Assembly: GCA_029851415.1 (NCBI GenBank)
Contig: CM056743.1
Span: forward strand, 16,236,727 to 16,300,726
DNA from: Eretmocerus hayati
Taxonomy: Eukaryota; Arthropoda; Insecta; Hymenoptera; Aphelinidae
Length of the DNA: 64,000 nucleotides
Direction: 5' to 3'
The notes beneath the pieces were generated by a model. That model made no database searches. It was not told the DNA's origin and saw only the letters and a list, made by a program, of their open reading frames with translations. Both the position numbers and the translations under genes were made by a program. Shown piece by piece: positions 47,601 through 59,090 of this stretch. Within the stretch, counting starts at the first letter, position 1. Every line of letters starts with the position of its first letter.

Positions 47601-50600
47601 AAATAAATGTAACTCGCATCTGTGTAGGGGTGTTTTTACTCATTCAATATATAGATATATCAGGAGTTGAAGAACACTGGGCGAGTGATGCGTGTCTACC
47701 ACTAGTAAATAAGACGCCTTCTTGTTTGATGTGTGGAAAATGCTCATTGCTGCGTTGCTTGTGGAAATTTCCTACCGATGTGGCATGCTCTGTATGTTAT
47801 ACCGGGGACATTGGAAACAAACTGACTACTGAATACACCCAAATGGAATTTCTGGTAATTCTCAATATTCTATCCAGTCATTACATCGATTGGAAATCTG
47901 AATTGAACATGGATCTTAAATCTAATAACTCATATCACTTGCTAATAGAATTTGGCTGGATATTCGTGAACATCAATGTTGGTATTAACCTCAGGGTTGG
48001 AAGAATGAATCATAATTCTTCTTCACAAGCACAAAATTGAACTGGGTGAATGAAGAGCTAGTGTAGGATTACTCAAGGAGAGATTATAATTCTGTATCAG
48101 AATAATTCATTTGGAAGCGTTATTACATCTGCTGAGGGAGTTTTTAGACTTCTTCTAGATGGTTTGACTCAATTCAGCGATTTCAAAATTCAATCATTCT
48201 GATTCCCAAGAATGTCAGTCCAGAATTAAGAAGTGCCAATTCCAGTACGACATGATCTCACTTCCCAAATTCTCTTCTTCAGAGCATTTTCTCAAAACCA
48301 TGTTGACGGGTGAATGATTCAAGATACTTCAGTTCAATGTTCCAATGCACTGATGGAAAATTTGATCGATATTCTTGCGTCATTTGCTGCTGAATTTATG
48401 AGTAGTAGATTGTATAGAAACTTATACAATCTGGGAGACTCGGATGCTCAACTAAAAGTAATGAACTAAGAGCAAGAAATTGTATGACTGACTCTTTTTC
48501 AGGAATCCGCATGACGAATGCTTTTCTTCCACTTCCTGGTTATTCAATTCTACGCCAAATGTTGCTATTTATCTTGTGCTCCGTTCCATGGTAATCCTCC
48601 AGCCAGTGCAGTAGCGAAGATCATTACAGACTTGCGAGCTTATATTACGTTAATGAGCTTAGCACTTTCATATTCTCAGCCTGAAAGTGCTTCGAGAGAC
48701 TCAGACGGTTTATATTAGTTGGAGTGAAAGTGTCATATTTTAAGCTCCAGATGCCATACATCTTTTCTGTTTTAAAGAAGGAATAATTATTCAGATGAAC
48801 TTCTTCCAAGAATAACTCCACGGATATTGGAGAGATATCATGGGGTAAAGATGAATCTCAAATTGAGAATCCGGAACTCGATTTCACAATTTGTATCACC
48901 GAGGAACAATAATAATTCAATTTGCACAATTGGTGCCCATAATTGGATGCATTTATCTCTATCTAATTTCTGAAAAATCATTGAGTGAAACAAGAATTGG
49001 AACTTTTTGATGTTTGGGCGGTTCATCATGCCAGAGTACGTTCAAGTCATCAACGAATGGAGCAGATTCATTCACCATTATACGTATGAAGTCATGCAAT
49101 TCATGCGCCTATATAAATCAGCGAATTCCGAGGATGAAATAGTGTGTTGATGATGCAGCAAAATAGAGAGCGATGAAATGGGATAGAATATGTTACTCTA
49201 GGATTGAAAGAAAAACGAGTGGATGAGATCCCACTACCGTACACCAGTGAATTTTCGACACTTTCATCAGTGTAAAAGCGAACTGCTACAACTACTGCTA
49301 CGATCCTCGGATGAAATAAGTCCAACGTATTCGGTCGAGAGAATACACAAAGAGTGAGAAAAGAAGCCGAAAGGGGTGCGAGCTGAACTTGAATAGAGGT
49401 GATGAACGGACAAGAGTCAGATGGAAAAATATGTCCAGAAGAGAGGTAAATATGGAGATGAAAGATACAGAGAGATACGAGGATGTTGGGGAATTTGAGT
49501 AGATTCGATTTATATTATCCACAAGGACGAGGGGATAGTATGGTTGATGAACAAGCGTAGATGAACGAACTCGTCGACAGATTGGGAGAGCAGAAGATGA
49601 CCAAACACATAAAAAATCAAGTGCATTATCTTTCTCATCGTTCTTTTATTCGTCCTATCTTTGTTCTTGTACGTGTGCGAGAGTTGTAGTGTGGCTACAA
49701 AAGAACAACAAGGGTAGAAACAAGACGCACGAGAGTGTGACCCTGCAGCATCAGTGCTCGTTTCTTTTACCACCCTCACAAGGATATATGTATAGATATA
49801 GAGTGGAAGAAACTGAGAGTGGAGAGCCTGGTGGGGGATCATCATATATTGTCAAGTACAGCGACACGAAGACGAGCCGTTGACCTGGATATGAATGCGT
49901 TGTTTCGCGAACCTAAGGTTGAGATTCGCAGGTCGATGAACTAGAGATGATGGGAAGTTACTCTAGAACAGGAATAAATACCTTACTACCATCTTCTCTG
50001 GATGATATCGATTTTGTAGAGAGTGGAAAAAGTACTTGCTAATGAATATGGTAGAGATGGAAGGGAAGACAGATGGATTTCAGGGTATTAGAATGGATCT
50101 CGATATTATCAGAATATTCGACTCAGGAGTCTTGGGTTTAAGGTTAGGATAAATTTGATTCAACATATTCAAGCAAAATAGTACTGTTAATGGCAGACTT
50201 AAACAGAACTCACTATGATATCGATGAACTTCCGCTGAAGTACCGACAAAATGCCGCTGAGATACCTGAGAGTCATAATAAAATAGGTACATGAACGGTA
50301 CCTCTGCGGTACTTCAGCGATATCCTCAATATGCTCCTTGGACACTACAAAATCAGCAAGCAGGAAGATGGGCCATATTTTGATCCTATTAGGTCGTATC
50401 CAATGGGTAAGGACGGTATGCCATTGAGATTTCACGAGATCATTGATTCGGTACACGAGCGATACTTCTGCGATGAATCGATGGCATGTAACCGCTGTCG
50501 ACAATAATCCTTTTGGATACTAAAAGATCTTCGAACATGTACATGTGTGGTACTCCATTGGTACTTCAACGGCATTCAATCGCTTCCGACGGAACTACCT

Positions 50601-51204
50601 CTGAGATAGTATCAGATTATTGAGCAAGTATGTGAGCAGTACTCCTGCGGCACTTCGATAGCATCTATTACGTACCTTCTCTTGATTTAATTATGATAAC
50701 TCAATGAAAACCGGGGTGTAAATAAGATAATAGTCGAATTCACTCACGCGTTGTGGAACAGTGAGCTTCTCAAAAGCCCGTAGTTTGAGCTGTCAACTGT
50801 TTCTTCACTAATACAATCCACAGAAGAATATACTGCATGCAGTTCAAAAGGCAATCGCTGATACGTATTACACTGGCACAGTCGGACATACTGTCTCATA
50901 AAAGAGTTGAGAACGAAACACATAGATTTGATGCAGAATTGACATTTGCACAGAGTTTGACTCGTGTTCAGTCATCAGAGAGACAGATCTTCCCAAAATC
51001 AATCAGCAAAACTGCTCGGAGCGTCTTTCATTCGTACATTAAGGTCGAATTCAGAACGTTGCCGTAAGCTGGAGTTTCCTTTCACAGTCGGATTGTGATT
51101 GTGGAAACGAGAGATTCATATGGCGAGTGAGGGAATTTAGTTTCCATATCCCAGATGCCCAGCTTTCACCTCATCCTGGCTCATATGGCGAGTGGAAATT
51201 GATA
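44665..51204. other. Long non-coding region, nothing recognised
   Basis: The longest frame (47573-48040, plus strand, 155 codons, with a Cys-rich CLMCGKCSLLRC section) and the minus frames at 46236-46613 and 49510-49845 have no motif, start or splice context that I can support. A short 20-bp-period repeat with CAATCTGGTTGG and CAGTCTGGTTG words lies at about 45030-45095. No RNA genes were seen. Confidence 0.4.
50220..50660. repeat. Loose array of GCGGTACTTC/AGCGG words
   Basis: CCGCTGAAGTACCG, CTCTGCGGTACTTCAGCG, GCGATACTTCTGCGATG, TGGTACTTCAACGGCATT and TGCGGCACTTCGATAGCAT recur on both strands at irregular spacing, like an old decayed tandem or palindromic repeat. Confidence 0.5.
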
Positions 51205-51408
51205 CACTGTTAGAAATTGCTTGAAATTTCAAGTACTTTTTGAAAAAAACTTCCAGTATTTTGCTTGAAATTTCAAGCAAAGTACTTGAAAATTGTTTCA
51301 AACATGTGCTTTTTGGGAATAACTTCGAGTACTTTGCTTGAAATTTCAAGCAAATGCTTGAAGTTTTTTTCAAAAAGTACCTGAAATTTCAAGCAATTTC
51401 TAACAGTG
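51205..51408. mobile_element. Palindromic TA-flanked MITE
   Basis: The left end CACTGTTAGAAATTGCTTGA and its inverse at 51389-51408 are flanked by TA on both sides (51203-51204, 51409-51410). Almost the whole 204 bp is self-complementary, with repeated GCTTGAAATTTCAAGCAA. The TA duplication points to a Tc1/mariner source. Confidence 0.88.
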
Positions 51409-54400
51409 TACTCTTATTTCCAAGTCATTCATCACAACCAACTGCCACATCCCATTCGATTTTGCTCATTACAAAGTGATCAATATTTTCCCACCCAAAG
51501 TAGACCATTTTTAACTAAAAGCAAATAAAATTGTTGAGAATGAGCTCCTGTACGGGAGATAACCATGTAATACATATGGTTGGATTAGCTTGACCTTGTT
51601 TTGTAGTGAGTAGAGCATTTTTCACACTTCAAAACTATCTCATTCGCAGGTGGCGTAAAAAGCAAGTTACCCATATGGATATCGGCCACGGATAGCAGAC
51701 AGTTTACCGATAATCCAAAGTATAGTATTGGCCGGTTGGTAGAGCCTCGAATGATGGATGTGGCTACTACATCTCTCGGCTCTCAGCCAACTCGAAGAAA
51801 TTGAACGATGATCGTGCAAGCTAGTATAAGATTTTCTATGTCGAACGACAGAAAAGTAGTTTACTTTGGAGCTTGCTCATGTGCGCGCACCTGGAAGTTA
51901 CGCGTCGGAGACATTCTGAATCAATTGGCTTTTGGGTATGGTTGCGTTGTCGTAGGGGAAGTTCATCTTTATTCAATTTCCGACCCATCCGTTGGAACTT
52001 TCGATGCGATGAAAGGCTATACATCCTCTGTGGAATTTCTCAATTCTCCATTGGGGAAACCTCAAATGTCTTATTCAATTTCCATAGAGAGTTCTGGACG
52101 ATTGATCCAATACCTTTTCGGAAGAATTTCCAGGAATTCATTCTTCAAGATTTGGTAGGAGGTTATGTCAGACATCTGTTTCACATGAGAGTGTGCTATC
52201 ACTCCAGTTGTCGAGGGTAGATACTATTCAAATCAACTGATAAGTTAGTCATGGAAGTTGGAAGTATGGATATACGATACTGTTGTAAAATTTATCAATG
52301 CTCAACGTATGATCAAACCAGATCTCTGATATCTAACAAATGTCCAATCATTGAAATTCGATACGAGAATGAATCAGCGCTGCTGATTCAGTAGTTTTTG
52401 CAACTGAAAAGATTGCTATCCAATCCACCATCACAGCTCGTATGATCACAGGTAAATATTTGATGACTCAACGATTGGCATCTCCGCTGCTGACTCAATT
52501 TTCACAATATCATCCAACTAATCAATAATATTCAGTGACTTATGATTCTCCCCTGAGTCATCAATTGTGACGTTCCTCTCCAATCCATCATTGGCTCGAT
52601 TCGTGTTGACTCTCCACCGTTACCGATTTCCAAATCAACAGTGATCACTTCTCATTGTCATTTCTGTTCCCAACACTGTTCTAAACAATACAATAAGATC
52701 AACCTCAATGAAGTGTCTCAATACATCAATTATTGCAATATGGAAATTTCATTATCTGATCTTCTAAAATTTCCAAATTTGCTGATAAGACATTTGCGAG
52801 TCTGGCCAAACCACGTGTTGAGAATAACAGCACCAGTGAGTAGATACAGTGTAACCCTTAGCGGTTATCGATCCAATGCTGTGACCCATTTCTGATTACT
52901 CATTTCTGTGACTTCACTGATCTCTCATTTCTTTTACGTTCTCCTGTATCGCACTCACCACGTAACAATTCAAAGGTTCTCAAGTCCCACTAGTTAGTTC
53001 TCAAGGTACAGAACCATCCGTATACCGAGTAGGAACTTTACATGCCAAGTCACGCATATGTACACATCATGCATAATATCAACATCATCTGCATACGAGT
53101 GAAATGTTTCTAGTCACTTCGAAAGTGGTGTCAGATACATTCGTTACGTCTAGCGTAATGAAGTGATGTTGCAAAATGATGCATCGTTAGTCTGATTAAT
53201 TTACCTTTACGTGACCTGGATTCGTGAACTTCGATCGCAAACCATTAGACAGATGGATGAATCTCAACTCATGTGTGCGATAAAATACTCTGAATTTCAG
53301 GATGGTTCTACGATATGAATATGATCTCAGGCAGAGTCATGGAAATTTCTCGTATCGTTCCTTTTCCATGAAGAATATATTCTCGTTGGCGTCAACTCAA
53401 TTCCAGGGGACAAAAGGTCTTTCGTGCAAAGGTTGATACGGCAACGATTTTTTGTATATGGAATGTATTTGCGACGTATAGTCAACGCGGTTCGTTGACT
53501 TTATCAGGCTTGATGAGAAACTTGTCGATGAAAGTCGCCTTAATTCGAAAATTGTCGGATTTCGTGGACTAACCTTGGTAGTGTACTTGTCATACATCAC
53601 ACACATATTCCATATGATCTTAGTTGGTACGAATTGATGGATTGATGTTATGAGTTAACAATTCTACTTCGAATGTTAGTCTTACAATGCATACTCATTC
53701 AGCATTACACAAGGCTCTATGTATGAACTAAATTCTGAAATCAGGTAAGGATTTGCACTGGGATTGAACTTTCTCAGTTCTCAGATTGGGAGCACTCAAA
53801 AGTTCACGGAATAGGATTTATGTTTTTTTTTTTACATTGTCAACGATGCGTGTCTCTTAGGTATTCAATGAACGCCATTCGAGCCGATGTGAGAATATCA
53901 TCTGAAACCCCGACGTTTCAGGGAAGTGAAAGTAGTGCTTACTTGTTGCTGGTGCATGACTAGGAGTGACTCAGAGTAAAGGGAAGTAATCAATGACAAC
54001 CTTTCATTATGCTCCAGTGGGGATGTTCACACCAATTCAGCAAAAACTGGATCAAATTCCGAGCGATCACGACCTGGAATTTTTGATCATTCACATCTCA
54101 CTGGAGGTCGAAGATTCCAATCATTCAGGTTACAGAAAGGGTGTTGCCAGATCAATTCAGGTAGAAGTCAGTCAACCGCAGAATTCTACTCTGAGAATTC
54201 TATTTAATAGTGCTACAAAACTCCCTTGACGAAAAAAGGTTTCAAGAAAGGTTATACAATCGAACGTCAAATAGGGCATGCATTCACAGAATATATCCAT
54301 ATTGCAGAAGAGATACACACAGGAGGGTAGATCGACGTTACGGAGAGAAGCTAGCTTTTCCGGTACAACAGGGATGGTTTGGTGTTGGCGGTGGTTTAGA

Positions 54401-54420
54401 GCTTCAGTCAAATAAAATGT
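51409..54420. other. Unrecognised non-coding region
   Basis: Two overlapping plus-strand frames of about 115 codons at 51808-52220 share the same DNA and have no motif. Nothing else is supported. The last four bases, ATGT (54417-54420), are the target duplication of the gypsy element. Confidence 0.4.
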
Positions 54421-55653
54421 TGACAGTGCCCGTAGATCCGCTTATGAGTAATCAATTCAATAATGAATATTAAAATGAAACCTCGGGATTCCCGTCAATG
54501 AGAGTATGGTCACTCCCGCGTCTCGCTGGGTGGAGACGAGATTCTCTCAATTGGAGCAGTCTTCTTCTGGTCCGCGGCGATGGCTTGGAGCACGGCGAGC
54601 CGAGCGAGCTCTTTGGCTTGTTGGAGTCCGTACAAGTCCCGCTGGCGTTCGCTCTCGGTGCGGGGCACGGAAGCCTTGCTCCAGGTGCGGCCGCGATGGT
54701 TACGGTCCATCCGTACGGGCTCGGACGGAGTGCGGAGTTGACGTATGGCGGTCCGCCGTCGGAACGGACGTAGGGGCAGGCAGGTGAATAATTCGAATTG
54801 TCTCTAGGTTCAATTGCGACTCGGTACCTTTGCGAAGTACGAACACAACACAGACTCTATCGCTCATGACACCGAGCAGAAACGCGGTACGGTATAACTA
54901 TGTCGCGGTGCCGACGGGCCTGACGGCACCAGGGTACGTCGGTATGATGAGCAGCGAGGCCACGGCTGGGCCGAGTGTCGTGGAGAATGCGTCGTGATGA
55001 TGGTCCGGAAAAGACTGAGTGTCGAGTGTTGCGTGCTCGCCCTTTTTATAGGCAGAGCGGATTGCGTGTTTGAGTAACGGCACGGAACGTCATTCCCGTA
55101 TGTCAAGCATACGGAATAACGGTACCGTGCGCAGCTAACGTGAAAACGGTACCTTGAGTTTTTCGTGTGGAAAAAGTATACGGAGTAACGGTATGTCGCG
55201 CAACAAACGCAAAACGGTACGTTGCGTTTTCTTGTAGAAAAAGTATAGGGAATAACTGTACGTCGCGCAACTAACGCGAAACGGTATGTTGCGTTTTTGT
55301 GAAGAAAAAGTATAGGAAGTAACGGTGCGTCGCGTAGCTAACGCGAAAACGGTATGTTGCGTTTTCGTGTATGAAATTGAATGGATCTACGATGCGTTGT
55401 GTGAATAACGGTACGTGGCGTTCGTCGTCGTAAATTACAGTGTCGTGTGTCATCTAAAGGGTGTCTCCTGAAACGAGACGTGGCGTTACCTCTGGTATTA
55501 GGTACAGTAACGCGACGTGGCGTTACCCTCGGTCAAGGGGTATTAACGCGACGTGGCGTTACACAAAGTGCTAACGCTAGGTTGCGTTAGTGATGTGAGT
55601 TTTTTCGTGATATGAATGTGCTCATCGATTAATTAACAAAGATGCGCACATCA
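54421..55653 (-). repeat. Gypsy 3' LTR
   Basis: Identical by eye to 59091-60323. It contains four tandem units of about 68 bp (about 55105-55380) and three copies of a GACGTGGCGTTAC word (55480-55575), all in the presumed U3 region upstream of a TATA box (TATAAAAAGG, minus strand, 55041-55050). Confidence 0.95.
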
Positions 55654-55918
55654 ATCCGTCCGGGGATCGATGAGTGCATGAATTTCACGATTGTGTTCGT
55701 TCGTTCGCGTATGATACCTTGTCGACTTTTTTATTCGACAAGCTTAGATACTAATACATATAGAGTGGATATATAATATTGGTTATGAGGTTATTGGCAT
55801 ATGGATGATAGTGAAAGTAGCGTCCCATATTGTATAATATTGTCACTGATCACTTATTCACCACGGAACTTTGAACTGCACTATGCACTACTTAGTAAGA
55901 AGAAAAATTGTATGATGA

Positions 55919-57155
55919 TTATCCAGGCCTGGTATCCGGTTGTTGCACGGGGAATCCTCTCCGGTGCCGAAGGTTGTAACGGTGCGTAGGCGGCGGATAT
56001 GCAAGCTTCCGCTCGATATCTTTTCTCGCGGCTTCCGCCCGTGTGGGTCGTCCTCTTTTCCGCTTCCATCTCTGGTTGCAGAGGACGCGGGAACTCTCCT
56101 CGATCCCGATTGGTGTGGTAATCAGAGCATCCGTCTCTGATTGGGTTGAGCATGCGGTCTGCGCACGGTCCGGAATCGTGGCAGGGGCAGGAATCGCATC
56201 AGTGCCCTGCGACCGGTAGGCGTCCCCACAAGTAGCCGCAGTTAATGGATCCTGTCGTTCGTGTGGTTGGGGCTGCTCAGCGTCTATGGCGCCGCGTGCT
56301 GCGGGAGACGCATCCCCGGGTGGAGCCGCTGGAGGGGCTACCGACGTGTGGTCTCGCTTGACTTGCGAGATATGAACTTTCAGCGTTGCGTTTCCGGGAC
56401 GGTCCACGGTAAACACTTGTGGCGAGTGGCGATGAATGATGACGTAAGGTCCTTCCCATTTCGGGGCAAGGCCGGCGTTAAAGTTGTCCACTGCCTTGGA
56501 GAGGGGGTGCGTTTTGATGAACACGCGGTCCCCTTCCACAAAGACTTCATCCGAAGGCTTCGGGATGTTGGCGTATTCGTTCTGATTTGCAACGGCCTTA
56601 GCGACGCGCGCCTCGAGGTCGTCCGAACTCGGGCAGCCTTTCTCGCCGGGGCGAGTGAGGTTTCGTCCCAGGAGGAGTTCACTCGGGGTGAATCCGGTAG
56701 CGGCATTGTGTCTCCGGCGCATGGCAAACAGAATGTTTGGGATCTCCAGATCCCAGTTGACTTGGTCGGGCTGTGGTAGCAGAGCCAAGCGAAGGCCTTT
56801 CTTCAGTTCCTGGTTTCGGCGTTCGGTTGGGTTCGCTTGTGGGTGATATGCGGGCGTAGTCCATACGTTGGCTTTCCATTTTTCGCACAAGCGCATCCAA
56901 GTTGCACTCTTGAATTGCGGCGCGTTATCCGAGAGGATTGACCTTGGATAGCCCCATCTGGGGAATATCTCTTTCTCCAGCACATCCGCAATGACAGTCG
57001 TCGTTGACGAAGAGATGGGGAAAGCCTCGGTCCAACGAGAGAACAGATCCGTGATGACCAGAATGAACCGTTTCCCACGAGGCGTCCGGGGATAAGGGCC
57101 CATCAGGTCCAACGCGATCCTCTCCCATGGCCGCTGGGGTAACCGCGGCGTCTGG
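55919..57155 (-). pseudogene. pol: Gypsy pol, C-terminal part: integrase core and tail
   Basis: This frame is entered at the deletion join (PRLPQRPWERIALDLMGP). It has the three acidic residues of the integrase core: Asp in ALDLMG, Asp in ILSDNAPQF (59 residues later) and Glu in NPTERRNQ (34 residues later), the classical D-x59-D-x34(35)-E spacing. After it come the LAPKWEGPYVI segment (GPY/F module) and a Pro/Ala-rich then basic tail ending 55919. The N-terminal HHCC zinc-binding domain is absent because of the deletion. No stop interrupts the preserved part. It would need frame correction to be joined to the protease part, so expression from this copy is doubtful. Confidence 0.85.
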
Positions 57156-57920
57156 CCTCCAGCGTTCGGCGGAATAACGGTACGGTGGGATCTTGAAAGG
57201 GCGACGATCCGTGACTTTGATTTCGTGAACGATGAAAGGCGTCCTGGCCAGGGGCGCCGATTCGTCGAATATGATCACGTGCCGCATGATGAGATCCCTG
57301 AATTGGTCGACAAATTCGTCAGGGAATCCGTGGTTCACCTTGCTCCAGACCTGTTGTTGCAGGTGAGCGGACGGTCCGTCCGGGGCGCGTCCTAGGAATA
57401 CACGTACCCTCTTGTTGATTCCTAAATATAGGCAGTCGAGGTCGTGGTCGTGCACGGCCCTCACTTCCTTCAGCCATCTTCGGCCCAGGATGGCGACGGG
57501 CCGTAGGTCGTCGGCGACGTAGAATTTGACGTTGCATTCGAAGCGTTGGATCCGCACGGCAAGCGTGCATGTGGCTTGGACGCGCATCTCGGTTCCACTA
57601 CTGGCCAGCTTGGCTCCGCGTGGCTGGATCTTCTGGACGATGGCCCCATCCGGGACGCCTCGTGGTGAGATGAAATTGTCGGAGGCCGCTGAGTCGATGA
57701 GTGCTCCAATGCGTCTCTCTCCGATGAAGATTTCCAGGTTGGCGGCGTGGAGTCCGGTGGCGTCCGCAGCGGCGGCACTTATTGCGGGGCTGCAGGTTTC
57801 GGAGCGGGTTTGCCCGCGTCGTTCCCCGCTTCGCGCCAGTTTCCCGAAGGCGTGGGCTTCGTGAATATAGGGCGCTTGGCACAGTCCCGGTGCCAGTGGT
57901 AGTCCGGGCAGTAATCGCAT
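57150..57920 (-). pseudogene. pol: Gypsy pol, N-terminal part: protease and start of RT
   Basis: The open frame overlaps the end of gag. It contains an aspartic protease with the active-site motif GALIDSAASDNFIS (DSA in place of the common DTG/DSG) and the later VAILGRRWLKEV motif. It continues into the usual linker (HVIIFDESAPLARTPFIVHE, ITV-like KVTDRRPFKIPPYRYSAERW), which is the very start of the RT domain. At about 57150 this text stops making sense and integrase sequence begins in another frame. The whole RT palm and RNase H are missing, so pol cannot be made as one polyprotein from this copy. The protease itself looks unbroken. Confidence 0.85.
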
Positions 57921-59011
57921 TTGGGCAGGCGCTCCCCGTTGACCTGCTTGAATTCGCGTATGATCTTGGGTTGCTGTGCCCCATTGGTCGTATTGCCCTT
58001 AGCCTGGTTGTTGTTGGCCGGAGCATTTCTGCGGAGGTTGATCAGCTTGGCATGCTCGTCCAGCTCGACTTCAGTGGCCCTGGTTAGGAGCTCGCCCACT
58101 GTCGATGGAGGGTTGCCACGGAGATGACAACGAATCGTGGCGGTGAGCGATTCCATAATGAGAGTCACCAATTCAGCTTCGGCAGCTTCGGGCAGCAGGC
58201 GGCGGGCAAGGAGGTTACGTTTCTCGATAAACGTACTCACATCGTCCTTTTCTCCTTGGGCCTGGCCGAAGAGCTTCGCCTTGAGCCGGAGTCGGAGCTG
58301 CGGTGAGTCGTATCGAGCCAACAACAGCTCCGTGAAGCGGCTCCAGTCGACTGCTAAGTTCTTATAGCAGGACCACCACTTCTCGGCGTCACCTTTGAGG
58401 GCACGCTCTGCAACTTGTACTCGGAACGCTTCCTCAGTTCCGAGTCGTCGGAAATGCTCCTCGCATTTCGTGATGAAGCGGGCAGGATCCTCGTGTTCCG
58501 CCCCGTTGAAATCCGGCGGGCTGAGAGGCGTGCCAGCCAGTTGACGGAACATCAGGCGGAGGTCGTCCATGTTGATCTCCGGTGCCGCTGCTGGCTCCGG
58601 GTTGGCGGGCAGAACGTCAGCGGCTGCGTCCGGAACAACCCGCTGCTCCGGGTCAGGAAGTACCGCGTCAAGCGGAGCTAGCTGCTCCGGCAGCTGCTGC
58701 TGGGCTCCGACCGAAGGATCGGCAGGCTCGTCCTGTGGCACGGCCGGGGATGGTCCAGTTGGAGCAAGGTCCTTCCTTGAAGTCCGCCTGCGGATAGGCA
58801 GAGCAGCTCCGTCCAGGAGTGCCTCGAGCTCCTGCTCCGAGCCGAGGGACTGCTGTCTCTGGTGACGGGTCACGCGAGCGGTTCGCTCAAGCGAGACGGT
58901 GCGCTGTTGCTCTGGATGGGCGCCACTGGGTGTTTCCACACTCCCAGAAGTGCTCGCCGCCGATTGCCGGGTCGTCCGGGATGCGGGCGGCGTCCGGGGA
59001 AGACTGCTCAT
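57779..59011 (-). CDS. gag: Gypsy Gag
   Basis: 410 residues from the ATG at 59011 (MSSLPRTPPASRTTRQ). The frame is open further upstream into the primer site and LTR, but no upstream ATG has a reason to be used. The N-terminal 170 residues are Pro/Ala/Ser-rich. Then comes a capsid-like retrotransposon Gag domain (FNGAEHEDPARFITKCEEHF, KWWSCYKNL, WSRFTELLLARYD, STFIEKRNLLARRL). Near the C-terminus is a zinc-knuckle-like C-x2-C-x5-H-x2-C (CDYCPDYHWHRDC), slightly unlike the usual spacing. The end overlaps the pol frame, which lies at -1. Gag forms the particle that packages the RNA. This reading frame is intact. Confidence 0.88.
   Translation of the reverse strand: MSSLPRTPPASRTTRQSAASTSGSVETPSGAHPEQQRTVSLERTARVTRHQRQQSLGSEQELEALLDGAALPIRRRTSRKDLAPTGPSPAVPQDEPADPSVGAQQQLPEQLAPLDAVLPDPEQRVVPDAAADVLPANPEPAAAPEINMDDLRLMFRQLAGTPLSPPDFNGAEHEDPARFITKCEEHFRRLGTEEAFRVQVAERALKGDAEKWWSCYKNLAVDWSRFTELLLARYDSPQLRLRLKAKLFGQAQGEKDDVSTFIEKRNLLARRLLPEAAEAELVTLIMESLTATIRCHLRGNPPSTVGELLTRATEVELDEHAKLINLRRNAPANNNQAKGNTTNGAQQPKIIREFKQVNGERLPKCDYCPDYHWHRDCAKRPIFTKPTPSGNWREAGNDAGKPAPKPAAPQ
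57839..57845 (-). promoter_or_regulatory. Candidate -1 ribosomal frameshift site GGGAAAC
   Basis: In the gag frame the codons are TCG GGA AAC, so the heptamer G GGA AAC is in the correct register for tandem slippage. After a -1 slip the reading becomes GKLARSGERRG, which is the pol frame. The site lies inside the gag/pol overlap, 60 nt before the gag stop. Confidence 0.65.
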
Positions 59012-59069
59012 AGGGTCGCGGGTCCCGACATCACCAGATGTCGACGAAGTCCAGAAATTGTTCCTCGTT

Positions 59070-59087
59070 GCCCCACGTTGGGCGCCA
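59070..59087 (-). promoter_or_regulatory. Primer binding site, tRNA-Lys type
   Basis: On the minus strand, three bases after the LTR end, the sequence TGGCGCCCAACGTGGGGC appears. This is the classical complement of the 3' end of tRNA-Lys(1,2) used by many retroelements. Confidence 0.85.
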
Positions 59088-59090
59088 AAT

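Noticed and set aside
47573..48040. 155-codon Cys-containing frame as a small gene
   Set aside because: No known domain, no promoter or splice signal, and the length is near what chance would allow in 64 kb of six frames.
56261..56779. Plus-strand frame of 172 codons within the gypsy element, and similar plus frames at 54498-54787
   Set aside because: They lie opposite integrase or inside the LTR and mirror the GC-rich coding strand; no independent signal.
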